This document shows positions 1 to 7,697 of a stretch of DNA of 64,000 bases, piece after piece. The notes below the pieces were generated by a model. That model was given only the letters and a program-made list of their open reading frames with translations, was not told the DNA's origin and searched no databases. The position numbers were made by a program, and so were the translations under genes. The DNA lies in the NCBI GenBank assembly GCA_947503775.1, contig CANNFE010000004.1, forward strand, positions 124,001 to 188,000. The letters are read 5' to 3'. Each line of letters starts with the position of its first letter. Position 1 is the first letter of the stretch. This stretch comes from an uncultured Paracoccaceae bacterium (GTDB taxonomy: Bacteria; Pseudomonadota; Alphaproteobacteria; Rhodobacterales; Rhodobacteraceae).

Positions 1-489
1 AACGGGATGCTCGGAATGGGACCCTTCCCCACCGAGAAAGAGATTGACCCCGACCTCATCAATGCGGGCAAGCAGACCATCACCGAACTGCCCCACACCG
101 CCTATTTCGACAGCGCGCAAAGCTTCGGCATGATCCGCGGCGGCAAGATCGCTATGGCCATTCTGGGCGCGATGGAAGTGGCCGAGAATGGCGATCTGGC
201 AAACTGGATGATCCCCGGCAAGCTGGTCAAGGGCATGGGCGGCGCGATGGATCTCGTCGCCGGTGTGGGACGTGTGGTCGTAGTGATGGACCACACTAAC
301 AAGCACGGCGAGTCGAAACTACTCAAGGAATGCACGCTTCCCCTGACCGGCACCGCCGTCGTCGATCGGATCATCACCAATCTCGGCGTGCTCGACGTGG
401 TCGAGGGCGGGCTCAGGATCGTGGAGACAGCCGATGGCGTCACCGAGGACGAGGTGAGGGCCGCCACTCAGGCGACCATCGTAGACTGA
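1..489 (+). CDS. 3-oxoacid CoA-transferase subunit B (5' truncated by window edge)
   Basis: Beta subunit of a two-subunit acetoacetate/succinyl-CoA:3-oxoacid CoA-transferase, which moves CoA from succinyl-CoA or acetyl-CoA to an acetoacetate-type acid. The frame is open from base 1, and the first residues read NGMLGMGP. This is the end of the family signature SENG(I/L)LG, so the catalytic glutamate lies just outside the window. 162 residues are visible of a usual ~208, so roughly 45-50 are missing. The later [14 protein letters not shown] and [13 protein letters not shown] stretches are typical of ScoB/AtoA/PcaJ proteins. The A subunit is expected immediately upstream. Substrate preference (acetoacetate or 3-oxoadipate) cannot be decided from this fragment. 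A small GNAT gene follows after 4 nt, suggesting cotranscription. Confidence 0.93.
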   Translation, partial: NGMLGMGPFPTEKEIDPDLINAGKQTITELPHTAYFDSAQSFGMIRGGKIAMAILGAMEVAENGDLANWMIPGKLVKGMGGAMDLVAGVGRVVVVMDHTNKHGESKLLKECTLPLTGTAVVDRIITNLGVLDVVEGGLRIVETADGVTEDEVRAATQATIVD

Positions 490-493
490 CCTG

Positions 494-781
494 ATGACCG
501 ATGGCATCGTAAAGGAAATCGAGGGCTCAAAAGGCCGCTATGTGATGAAAACGCCGAAGGGCGAGGCAGAGCTGACGATCTCGATCCTGTCGCCCAAGCT
601 GGTCATCGCCGATCACACGATGGTGCCCCAAGCGCTCGAAGGTCAGGGCCTCGCGCTCAAACTTGTCACCCACCTGATCGAGGATGCCCGCGCCGAAGGC
701 TTTCAGATCGTCCCGCTATGCCCTTACGTGAACGCCCAGCGCCGCAAACATCCCGATTGGGATGACGTCTTCCAGACCTGA
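494..781 (+). CDS. Small GNAT-family N-acetyltransferase (YjdJ-like)
   Basis: A 95-residue single-domain protein of the short GNAT type (COG2388, YjdJ-like), about the usual length for that group. The segment EGQGLALKLVTHLIEDARAE carries the acetyl-CoA pyrophosphate-binding loop (pattern Q-x-x-G-x-A), followed by the typical ending VPLCPYVNAQRRKHPDW. The family is predicted to bind acetyl-CoA, but substrates are mostly unknown. It starts 4 nt after the CoA-transferase stop, so it is probably the last gene of that operon. Acetylation of a CoA-related metabolite or a protein cannot be distinguished from sequence. Confidence 0.85.
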   Translation: MTDGIVKEIEGSKGRYVMKTPKGEAELTISILSPKLVIADHTMVPQALEGQGLALKLVTHLIEDARAEGFQIVPLCPYVNAQRRKHPDWDDVFQT

Positions 782-849
782 TCCATCGCCTTCATTTTCT
801 GTAAAACGCTTCCATACTGTTGCCTGATTTTCCGCCTAGAGGATCCGCC

Positions 850-948
850 GTGACCTCCGTCACCCACCTGATCACGTCGTGGTCCATCAAATTTTCCGGC
901 TTCGCCGTCTTCCCCGTCGCCGAACGCCAAGCTGCAAAGGCTTTCTGA
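850..948 (+). CDS. Candidate 32-aa leader ORF coupled to the DprE1-like gene
   Basis: A GTG-initiated ORF of 32 codons whose TGA overlaps the ATG of the next gene (TGATG at 946-950). A purine-rich AGAGGA (about 838-843) sits about 6 nt before the GTG, a good ribosome-binding site. The deduced peptide has a hydrophobic middle (about residues 5-22) and ends in VAERQAAKAF. No family is recognised. In many genomes a UbiA-like prenyltransferase stands next to dprE1/dprE2 homologues, and it is absent here. Whether this peptide is a remnant, a coupling leader or chance is open. Confidence 0.35.
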   Translation: MTSVTHLITSWSIKFSGFAVFPVAERQAAKAF

Positions 949-2258
949 TGCGCTGGAAAACCGACACCTATACCGGCTGGGGCCGCGTCCACTCCGCCAC
1001 CGGAGAGCTGGCGCGCCCCGAACGGCTCAGCCATCTGGCGGCCATCGCCAAGGACGAGCCTGCCCCGGCCATAGGACAGCGCCGCAGCTACGGGGACGCC
1101 TGCCTCAACGATGGCGGCCGCGCGGTCGAGACAAGTCGCCTCGACCGGGTCCTGTCCTTCGACGCCGAAACCGGCCTGATGGAGGCCGAAGCAGGCCTGC
1201 GCCTTGGTGAGATCGCGCGCCTTTACGCCCCCAAAGGCTGGTTGCCGGCCGTCATGCCCGGCACCGGTTTTGCGACCGTCGGCGGCGCCATCGCGATGGA
1301 TGTGCATGGCAAGAACCACCACCATGCTGGATCCTTCGGGCAGCACGTGACCGAGATCACGCTTCTTCAGGGCAAAAAGACCCTGAAGATCACGCCCAAG
1401 GACGAGGCGCTCTTCAAAGCCACTGTCGGAGGGCTCGGGCAAACCGGCATCATCGCCTCGGCCACGCTTCAGCTTCAGCGCTGCAAGGGCGATCTGATGA
1501 TGGTCACCGAGCGGCGCGCGACCGATTGGGACGCGTTCATCGCCCTGCTCGATCAGTCAGAGGCGACCTATACGGTCGGCTGGATCGATGCGACCGCAAC
1601 CGGCAAGGACCTCGGCCGCGGCATCCTCGAAGAGGGCGAAACCGGCGCAGGCCTCGTTCCAGCGCCGAAACGCTCCAAATCGGTGCCATTCAACGCGCCG
1701 CAGGCGGCCCTCTCGGCCCCTGTCGTCCGCACCTTCAACGCACTCTATTATTCCCGCGTGCCGAAATCGGGCCGCACGACCGTGAAACCGATCCAGGACT
1801 TCTTCTTCCCGCTCGACCGGATCCATGACTGGAATCGCCTTTACGGCAAGACCGGCTTTCACCAGTTCCAATGTGTCGTCCCGCTCGATCAGGCCCCCGC
1901 GCTGCGCGAGATGATGGCCCGGATCGCCAAAAGCGGTCTCGCCTCTCCGCTCGCCGTTCTCAAACGGATGGGACCGGGACGCGCCGGATATCTCAGCTTC
2001 CCGATGGAGGGATATACGCTCGCCGTCGACTTCCCCAACCGGGGCCGCGCCGAAGCGCTCATTGCCGATCTTGAGAAAATGACCCACGAGGCGGGCGGGC
2101 GCATCTATTTTGCCAAGGATGCGCTGTCGACGCCTCTTCATATCGACGAGATGTATCCGGATCTGCCGCTCTGGCAGGCCGAGGCGTCCAAGGCCGACCC
2201 GGACGGGGCCCTCAAGACCGATCTGGTGCGCCGCCTGAAACTGAGAGACGCGTCATGA
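948..2258 (+). CDS. FAD-binding oxidase, DprE1-like (decaprenylphosphoryl-ribose 2-oxidase family)
   Basis: A 436-residue PCMH-type FAD oxidase. GQRRSYGDACLNDGG near residue 40, and GGAIAMDVHGKNHHHAGSFG near residue 110 (histidine-rich flavin loop), match DprE1 of mycobacteria. DprE1 oxidises a polyprenyl-phosphoryl ribose to the 2-keto intermediate. The C-terminal half contains KPIQDFFFPLD, also typical of DprE1. The ATG at 948 is preferred over the ATG at 879 because AAAGG lies just upstream and homology begins at RWKTDTYTGWG. The next gene, an SDR reductase, overlaps by 4 nt, matching the DprE1-DprE2 epimerase pair. The lipid-linked sugar product in this organism is unknown, so the gene name is withheld. 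Confidence 0.85.
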   Translation: MRWKTDTYTGWGRVHSATGELARPERLSHLAAIAKDEPAPAIGQRRSYGDACLNDGGRAVETSRLDRVLSFDAETGLMEAEAGLRLGEIARLYAPKGWLPAVMPGTGFATVGGAIAMDVHGKNHHHAGSFGQHVTEITLLQGKKTLKITPKDEALFKATVGGLGQTGIIASATLQLQRCKGDLMMVTERRATDWDAFIALLDQSEATYTVGWIDATATGKDLGRGILEEGETGAGLVPAPKRSKSVPFNAPQAALSAPVVRTFNALYYSRVPKSGRTTVKPIQDFFFPLDRIHDWNRLYGKTGFHQFQCVVPLDQAPALREMMARIAKSGLASPLAVLKRMGPGRAGYLSFPMEGYTLAVDFPNRGRAEALIADLEKMTHEAGGRIYFAKDALSTPLHIDEMYPDLPLWQAEASKADPDGALKTDLVRRLKLRDAS

Positions 2259-2992
2259 GCGAAACCTGGATCATCCTCGGCGCGACATCGTCCATCGCCC
2301 GCTGCCTCGTCCGCGATCTGGCAGGCGAAGGCGCCGCGCTCATCCTCGCCGGGCGCGACCAGGCCGATCTCGATGCGACCGCCGCCGATTGCCTTGCGCG
2401 CGGCGCCAGCATGGCGACGCCCGTTCAGTTCGACGTTCGGGATCCCGCGACCTTCGGCGCGATTCTCGATCTGGCCACCGGCGCCTCGGGCCCGATCTGC
2501 GCCGCCGTCTTCACCGGCTCGATGCCGGACCAGGAAAAGATCGACGCGGATGTCGCGCTCATCGACGGCGTCATCACCGACAGTTTCACCGGCCCTGCCC
2601 GGTTTTTACAGGAGCTCGCCCCGCATCTGGAACGCAAAGGCGAAGGCACGATCCTCGGCATCGGATCGGTCGCGGGGGATCGGGGACGGTTGGGCAACTA
2701 TGTCTACGGCTCCGCCAAGGCGGGCTTTGCGACCTATCTTAGCGGTTTGCGCAACCGGCTGGGCCGCTCGGGTGTCCATGTCGTGACGGTCAAACCAGGC
2801 CCGGTCGACACGGCCATGACCTGGGGGCTCGATGGGCTCCCCTTCATGACCACCCCCGACAAAGCCGCAGCCCATATGCTCAAGGCGGCGCGCAAGGGAC
2901 GGAACGTCGTCTATACGGCTCCGATCTGGCGCATCATCATGATGGTCATCCGCTCCGTGCCCGAACCGATCTTCAAGAAGATGGAGATCTAG
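2255..2992 (+). CDS. Short-chain dehydrogenase/reductase, DprE2-like
   Basis: A 245-residue classical SDR. The NAD(P)-binding glycine motif is ILGATSSIARCL at residues 7-18, the catalytic serine lies in GIGSVAGDRGR, and the YxxxK motif is YGSAK. The C-terminal TAPIWRIIMMVIRSVP...IFKKME is hydrophobic and resembles the tail of DprE2. DprE2 reduces the keto sugar made by DprE1 and so completes a ribose-to-arabinose epimerisation on a polyprenyl carrier. The start overlaps the upstream stop (ATGA), so translation is coupled. It is followed only by the convergent lytic transglycosylase gene. The family assignment is firm; the substrate is inferred from pairing. Confidence 0.86.
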   Translation: MSETWIILGATSSIARCLVRDLAGEGAALILAGRDQADLDATAADCLARGASMATPVQFDVRDPATFGAILDLATGASGPICAAVFTGSMPDQEKIDADVALIDGVITDSFTGPARFLQELAPHLERKGEGTILGIGSVAGDRGRLGNYVYGSAKAGFATYLSGLRNRLGRSGVHVVTVKPGPVDTAMTWGLDGLPFMTTPDKAAAHMLKAARKGRNVVYTAPIWRIIMMVIRSVPEPIFKKMEI

Positions 2993-3003
2993 GGGCTCGC
3001 CCC

Positions 3004-3825
3004 TTAACTGCCTGCTGTCGCGAACACGCAGCCATCGCTGGCCAGCTGAGGCGGCGTCAGGCAAAGCCCTCTCGCCACCGACCAAGCGGCGATGACCTTC
3101 GGTACGTAATTCCGGGTTTCCGTATAGTTCGGCACGCCCCCGGCCCGCTTCACAGCGTTTTCGCCAGAGTTATAGGCCGCCAGGACAAGAATCGGATCTC
3201 CGCCGAATTCCTTCATCAGCCAATCCAGGTAGGCCACGCCGCCTTTGATGTTTTCTTTGGGATCCAGGCTGTTGCTCACCCCGAACCGTTCAGCGGTCGC
3301 AGGCATCAACTGCATCAATCCCTGAGCGCCTGCATGACTGGTGGCATCCGCTCGTCCCGCGCTTTCGGTCGCGATCACAGCGAGGACAAAGGCAGGAGAA
3401 ACCTGCTTGCCCACCGTCTCGGACAGGATCGTGATACCATGCGCCTTTGCAATCGATTGCAGATGCTGCAGGCGCGGAGCATTCAGCGCCTGCCCGCCTG
3501 GGCTTGTTCTTAGATGAGTAACAGCATCCTCTATCCGAAACGGTCCTCCGCCTTCGATCTCGGGCGAAATCGCCTCCCAGAACCAACGCGCGGCGGATCC
3601 TTCCGGCGGCGTTGGCACATCGGCCGCCTCTCCAGACGGTTTCGGAACGCGCGGCTTGGGTGCGACCTGGACGGTGATCCTTCGCGTCGCCCCCGCACTG
3701 GGCGGGCCAACACGCTTGAAGGTAAAGTCCGGTTGCAGCCGATGGCTATCGGCCGCCCCCATTGATGCCCCGCTCAAAAACACGGCCGCCGCGAGGGCTG
3801 CCGATCTCTTTATGATTCTGCTCAT
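3004..3825 (-). CDS. Secreted lytic transglycosylase (SLT family)
   Basis: A 273-residue exported protein that cleaves the MurNAc-GlcNAc bond of peptidoglycan with formation of 1,6-anhydro ends. The N-terminus has basic residues and a hydrophobic stretch ending in SGASMGAADS, a probable signal peptide of about 24 residues. A low-complexity linker (about 30-80) follows. The SLT domain (about 110-250) includes FVLAVIATESAGRADATSHA with the catalytic glutamate, GAQGLMQLMPATAERFGV, and VLAAYNSGENAVKRAGG. It stands alone between the convergent SDR gene and the Tad locus, with its promoter in the 361-bp gap shared with flp. A role in opening the wall for pilus assembly is possible but only inferred from position. 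Confidence 0.9.
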   Translation of the reverse strand: MSRIIKRSAALAAAVFLSGASMGAADSHRLQPDFTFKRVGPPSAGATRRITVQVAPKPRVPKPSGEAADVPTPPEGSAARWFWEAISPEIEGGGPFRIEDAVTHLRTSPGGQALNAPRLQHLQSIAKAHGITILSETVGKQVSPAFVLAVIATESAGRADATSHAGAQGLMQLMPATAERFGVSNSLDPKENIKGGVAYLDWLMKEFGGDPILVLAAYNSGENAVKRAGGVPNYTETRNYVPKVIAAWSVARGLCLTPPQLASDGCVFATAGS

Positions 3826-4186
3826 GGCCCAGACTTCTCCGCCCGGTTCTTGTTTTCACGGGAAGGTATCTCAGAAAACTGCGACTCCGGCTATGAGGGC
3901 GGGGGTGAAATAAGGCGAAATCGCCCAATTCGACGCGTTTTTGCAACGGCGCCACAGGCATGAGCGGAAGAACTCTCTAAAAATTGTCTTTGTTTGCAGA
4001 GTGATACACAAAATTTGAAACTATTCTGTGAAAAAGTCTCTCATCTCCAGAGTCACGCCAAAGTGTAGCCCGAATCCAAAGGGTATAACTCCTCATCCAA
4101 GACGGGGATCGGGCCACGAAAGAGGCCGGCCTGAGTTAAACCGGCAAGGGTAGTAAACTGAGCGATCATCCTTTGGAGGGACTACA
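3826..4186. promoter_or_regulatory. Divergent intergenic region between lytic transglycosylase and flp1
   Basis: 361 bp without a credible gene, visibly more AT-rich (about 3,960-4,060) than the surroundings. It must hold the promoter of the minus-strand transglycosylase and that of the first pilin. The right end carries an inverted repeat, GCCGG...CCGGC (about 4127-4146), about 40 nt before the start. It ends in a strong ribosome-binding site, GGAGGG at 4175-4180, six nt before the flp1 ATG. I cannot assign -35/-10 boxes with confidence. Confidence 0.55.
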
Positions 4187-4369
4187 ATGCTTAACTTCAT
4201 CAAGAATTTCCGCAACGACGAAGACGGCGCCGTTACTGTTGACTGGGTCGTGCTGACCGCACTCATCGTCGGCATCGCATTTGTGCTTCTCGCACAGATC
4301 CGCGGCGCAACCAACGCACTCGGCACGAGCATCTCGAACGAGATGGGCAACATCACTGTCGGCAGCTAA
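4187..4369 (+). CDS. Flp-type IVb pilin 1 (major pilin candidate)
   Basis: A 60-residue prepilin of the Flp/Tad family. A charged leader, MLNFIKNFRNDEDG, is followed directly by the hydrophobic assembly helix AVTVDWVVLTALIVGIAFVLL. Cleavage by the Tad prepilin peptidase is expected after the glycine at residue 14. The usual G/xxxxEY motif is here G/AVTVDW, with Asp and Trp replacing Glu and Tyr. The mature pilin is about 46 residues. It has the strongest Shine-Dalgarno of the three pilins (GGAGGG) and is followed by a stable hairpin (4387-4412), which suggests high expression as the main fibre subunit; that is an inference. Confidence 0.92.
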   Translation: MLNFIKNFRNDEDGAVTVDWVVLTALIVGIAFVLLAQIRGATNALGTSISNEMGNITVGS

Positions 4370-4386
4370 GCCGAACCAAGAATTCC

Positions 4387-4412
4387 GCCGCAGCCCGCTA
4401 CCGGGCTGCGGC
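4387..4412 (+). terminator. Stable hairpin downstream of flp1
   Basis: A perfect 11-bp stem (4387-4397 with 4402-4412; left arm GCCGCAGCCCG) with a 4-nt loop, lying 18 nt after the flp1 stop. No T-run follows, so it looks more like an mRNA-stabilising or partially terminating hairpin than a strong intrinsic terminator. Confidence 0.6.
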
Positions 4413-4589
4413 ACACTACGCCATAAAGGCGCAGGCTAGCGTCACATAAAATTCTGCGAATAGATCGATTGCCGCCTATAAGGTGACGCAATCGTTTTGT
4501 CATTTAAGGTCATCCAAATTGTTGCGCAGGACGTGCACATAGATCACGCCAGAACGGTTTCACGAGACCTTCCCATTCTGGAGAATGAC

Positions 4590-4778
4590 ATGCTTTCTAT
4601 CCTGAACACCTTCCGCACCGACGAAGATGGCGCCGTTACCGTAGACTGGGTTGTGCTGACTGCCCTTATCGTCGGCATTGCTTTCGTCCTCCTCACACAG
4701 ATCCAAGGCGCCACCGGCGCGCTGGGAAACAGCATCTCAACTGAAATGGGGAACATCACGGTCGGTGCCGGAGGCTGA
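4590..4778 (+). CDS. Flp-type IVb pilin 2
   Basis: A 62-residue paralogue of the preceding pilin: leader MLSILNTFRTDEDG, then AVTVDWVVLTALIVGIAFVLL, identical through the transmembrane/assembly helix. The tail differs (QIQGATGALGNSISTEMGN, then a longer GAGG end). The ATG at 4590 is chosen because it gives the same leader length as flp1 and is preceded by GGAG at 4580-4583; the longer reading frame from 4497 has no homology upstream. Near identity in the helix but divergence in the exposed tail suggests a recent duplication with a surface-variable pilin. It is separated from flp1 by 220 bp, enough for its own promoter. Confidence 0.9.
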   Translation: MLSILNTFRTDEDGAVTVDWVVLTALIVGIAFVLLTQIQGATGALGNSISTEMGNITVGAGG

Positions 4779-4790
4779 CCAGTTTATCTT

Positions 4791-4817
4791 GGCGGACCGC
4801 ATTGTTCGCGGCCCGCC
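4791..4817 (+). terminator. Hairpin downstream of flp2
   Basis: Arms GGCGGACCGC (4791-4800) and GCGGCCCGCC (4808-4817) pair with one mismatch around a 7-nt loop, 12 nt after the flp2 stop. No T-run follows. The placement repeats that seen after flp1. Confidence 0.5.
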
Positions 4818-4937
4818 AGACAATCCCCAAACACGACCCACCAAAACCTCAGCCTAAGCAAATTTGCGCCATATTTGGCTTTCACTTGGAAGCTGGGGAA
4901 TGATGGCGGCTTGCTACCGCCGAGCAGGAGTGACGAG

Positions 4938-5117
4938 ATGCTGACGATGCTGAACCGTTTCAAGGCCGATGAAGCCGGTGCCGTGACTGTAGACTGGGTT
5001 ATCTTGACAGCTTTGATTGTCGGAATGGCAATTCCAGTGCTCACTCTTGTAGGTGATGTAACTGGAACCAAGAAACAGGAAATCGCCGATTTCATAAGTA
5101 GCGTATCCGTTAGATAA
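4938..5117 (+). CDS. Flp-type IVb pilin 3 (divergent)
   Basis: A 59-residue Flp prepilin: leader MLTMLNRFKADEAG, then AVTVDWVILTALIVGMAIPVL. The cleavage motif G/AVTVDW is retained, but the C-terminal part (GDVTGTKKQEIADFISSVSVR) is unrelated to pilins 1 and 2. The start at 4938 has CAGGAG at 4925-4930 and reproduces the leader length of the paralogues. It is more AT-rich than its neighbours. It could be a minor or alternative pilin, or a pseudopilin that caps the fibre. Only 62 nt separate it from cpaB, so the two may be cotranscribed. Confidence 0.87.
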   Translation: MLTMLNRFKADEAGAVTVDWVILTALIVGMAIPVLTLVGDVTGTKKQEIADFISSVSVR

Positions 5118-5179
5118 CTGGACTTGCGGCCTAGCCCTCGGGCAGCATATCTTCCGGCAAAATCTAGAGGGATGAACCT

Positions 5180-6022
5180 ATGAGAGCCGTTTTTGGACTT
5201 GTCTTGCTTCTTGGGCTCGGCTTGGCTGGATTTGCTGTATACACAGCACAAGGATATATCGAACAGGACGAGGCACGGTCTGCCCAGCTCGAGGCTCAAT
5301 TGGCGGGTGTGACACCGACAGTCGATGTCGTCGCAGCGGCCACTCCATTGGCCTTTGGTGATCAGATCACTCAAGAGTCGCTTCAGATCATCAAATATCC
5401 AGAAGCCAACCTTCCCGAAGGCGTCTTTCGCACAGTGGAAGAAATCTTTAGTCAGGGTCCCGGTACAGCGCGCTACATTCTCCGTCCGTTGGAGGTCAAC
5501 GAGCCGGTTATGGCCGTCAAAGTGACGGAGCCTGGCGTCGTTCCCGGCATCTCTCAAGCCCTGAGTCCGGGGATGAACGCCGTCGCCCTACCGGTTGACG
5601 CCTCTCGCGGGGTGTCTGGGTTTCTTCGCCCTGAGAGCAATGTAAACGTCTACTGGACCGGCCGTGCTTCTGGCCGCGCGGAAGAGTTCACCCGCCTGAT
5701 CGAAAGCAACATGCGCGTTATCGCGGTCGATCAGATTACCGACCCCAATTTCTCCGGGACCCGCGTCGCATCCACCGTGACTGTCGAAGCGACGCCGCAA
5801 CAAGTTGCCCGTCTGAGTCAGGCTCAAAACACAGGGAGAATTTCCTTGTCGCTCGTCGGTCGAGGCGAGGTCGCAGTCAACGAACAGATTGAAGTGAATA
5901 CCCGAGAGGTGCTCGGCATCGAAGACGAGGTCGTCGTCCAGGAAGAGGTCGAGGAAGTCTGCACGGTCAGAACTCGCCAAGGCACTCAGGTCGTAGAAAC
6001 GGTTGTCGACTGCCCTGACTGA
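5180..6022 (+). CDS. cpaB: Flp pilus assembly protein CpaB/RcpC
   Basis: A 280-residue periplasmic component of the Tad machine. One N-terminal membrane anchor (about residues 3-23, FGLVLLLGLGLAGFAVY) precedes an SAF-type domain (about 48-110, with TPLAFGDQITQESLQIIKYP) and a CpaB/RcpC domain in the second half. The family is thought to help secretin assembly or gating, possibly by binding peptidoglycan. The tail has two cysteines (EEVCTVRTRQG...VVDCPD) that could form a disulfide. A terminator-like hairpin follows, so cpaB may be in a transcription unit with the pilins rather than with cpaC. Confidence 0.92.
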   Translation: MRAVFGLVLLLGLGLAGFAVYTAQGYIEQDEARSAQLEAQLAGVTPTVDVVAAATPLAFGDQITQESLQIIKYPEANLPEGVFRTVEEIFSQGPGTARYILRPLEVNEPVMAVKVTEPGVVPGISQALSPGMNAVALPVDASRGVSGFLRPESNVNVYWTGRASGRAEEFTRLIESNMRVIAVDQITDPNFSGTRVASTVTVEATPQQVARLSQAQNTGRISLSLVGRGEVAVNEQIEVNTREVLGIEDEVVVQEEVEEVCTVRTRQGTQVVETVVDCPD

Positions 6023-6052
6023 GCTTTAACTCTTTCCTCATCTTGTTTTACG

Positions 6053-6088
6053 GGCCGCTTCCCATATCGGGTAGCGGCCTTCGTTTTT
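6053..6088 (+). terminator. Intrinsic terminator-like element between cpaB and cpaC
   Basis: A 7-bp GC stem (GGCCGCT 6053-6059 with AGCGGCC 6073-6079) followed at once by TTCGTTTTT (6080-6088). It lies 30 nt after the cpaB stop and about 135 nt before the cpaC start. This is the most canonical terminator of the Tad locus. Confidence 0.7.
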
Positions 6089-6223
6089 ACACCTGTTGCG
6101 AGATATCCACATCAAGTTTGACCACTACCCCATTGATTCTTGATTTATTTTTCACCCCGACGCACTGTCGCTTCAGGCAGGCATGAGACCTGCAATTCGG
6201 GCGTGATCATAGAGGCAGGTCAC

Positions 6224-7672
6224 ATGATATATGACAAATTCCTAAAAGCGGCCCTTCTGGGGCTCACTCTCGCGGCCCCGGTCGTGGGAACTTCGGTTTC
6301 GGCCGAAACTCTCCGTGTTATGCGCGGAACGTCTTCAAGCGCACTCAACGTTCCGGTGAACCGGGCGGTGGTTGTCGAAAGCGACGTTCCGTTCACGGAG
6401 CTCAGCATTGCCAATCCCGGCATTGCCGACATCTCCACGCTCTCCGATCGGACGATCTATGTCCTCGGCAAGGAGCCTGGGCGGACCACCCTCACCCTTC
6501 TCGGGGCCGATGGTCGTCTGATCACCAACGTGGAAGTCCACGTCACCGCGGATCTCGCAGAGTTCAAAGAACGCCTGTCGCAGATCCTTCCCGGAGAGAG
6601 GATTGAGGTGCGCGCCGCCAATGACGGGATTGTCCTGTCGGGAACGGTGTCGAGCACGGCCAAGCTGGATCGCGCTGTCGATCTGGCCAACCGTTATGCA
6701 CCTGAACGGGTCTCCAACCTCATGGTTGTCGGCGGCACACAGCAGGTCATGCTGAAAGTGCGCTTCGCAGAAATGCAGCGCAGTATCAGCAAGGGTCTCC
6801 AAGGCGGGATCACCGCGACCGATACCGGTACTGGTGGAAGTCGCAACGACTATTCCGCCGGCGGTGGTCAAGGTGGACTCGTTATTAGAAACAGGGACGA
6901 TGACAATATTGGAACCCGCGACGCCGTCAACTCCCTCTTCGCCAACGCTATCGGCGGTATTGGAACGGGCTTTGAGATTGGTGATGTTGCTTTCGATGTC
7001 CTGCTCCAAGCTTTGGAGAACAAGGGAATGGTTCGCACACTTGCCGAACCGAACCTGACGGCCCTCAGCGGACAGGAAGCCAGCTTCCTTGCCGGCGGTG
7101 AGTATCCGGTTCCGGTTGCGCAAGAAGACGGCGCGATCTCTGTCGAGTTTAAGCCGTTCGGTGTTGAACTGGCCTTTATTCCGGTCGTCGTCGATGGCGA
7201 CAGGATAAACTTGGAAATGAAGGCGGCGGTCAGCTCGATCGATACGACCCAGACCTTCTCTTTCGGCACCGGTATCTCACTCAATGCTTTTCGGAGACGG
7301 GAGACAACAACGACCGTGGAGATGCGGGACGGCGAAAGCTTTGCGATCGCAGGCCTTCTTCAGGACGACTTCAACGACAATGTTGCGCAAGTTCCGTTCC
7401 TGGGGGACCTTCCAGTCCTCGGATCGCTGTTCCGGAGCGCGGGCTACCAGCGCAGTCAAACGGAATTGGTCGTCATCGTCACGCCGCATCTGGTTACTCC
7501 GACCCGCGGTGAGGCCTTCGCTCTTCCAACGGACCGGATGCGACTCCCGACAGAAAGCCAGCTCTTTCTGAATGGCCGGGTCGGTGTCGATGTAAGCGAG
7601 CTGCCCGCGGGCGCAGCAGGAGAGGTAGCGCAGCAGGACTTTAGCGGGTCCTACGGCTACGTGATGGACTGA
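6224..7672 (+). CDS. cpaC: Tad secretin CpaC/RcpA
   Basis: A 482-residue outer-membrane secretin through which the Flp fibre leaves the cell. A signal peptide spans about residues 1-26 (LGLTLAAPVVGTSVSAE). An N-terminal CpaC domain (VVESDVPFTELSIANPGIAD, DRTIYVLGKEPGRTTLTLLG) and a BON-like segment (about 115-175) follow. The secretin core ends in the signature VPFLGDLPVLGSLFRS (about residue 390) and ELVVIVTPHLV. A glycine/asparagine-rich insert lies at about 205-235. The ATG at 6224 is chosen because the export signal begins there. The gene starts its own block after a terminator-like hairpin, and an OmpA-like lipoprotein follows 25 nt downstream. Confidence 0.93.
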   Translation: MIYDKFLKAALLGLTLAAPVVGTSVSAETLRVMRGTSSSALNVPVNRAVVVESDVPFTELSIANPGIADISTLSDRTIYVLGKEPGRTTLTLLGADGRLITNVEVHVTADLAEFKERLSQILPGERIEVRAANDGIVLSGTVSSTAKLDRAVDLANRYAPERVSNLMVVGGTQQVMLKVRFAEMQRSISKGLQGGITATDTGTGGSRNDYSAGGGQGGLVIRNRDDDNIGTRDAVNSLFANAIGGIGTGFEIGDVAFDVLLQALENKGMVRTLAEPNLTALSGQEASFLAGGEYPVPVAQEDGAISVEFKPFGVELAFIPVVVDGDRINLEMKAAVSSIDTTQTFSFGTGISLNAFRRRETTTTVEMRDGESFAIAGLLQDDFNDNVAQVPFLGDLPVLGSLFRSAGYQRSQTELVVIVTPHLVTPTRGEAFALPTDRMRLPTESQLFLNGRVGVDVSELPAGAAGEVAQQDFSGSYGYVMD

Positions 7673-7697
7673 TAGCAGGAAAGCGAGGGACAATCCC

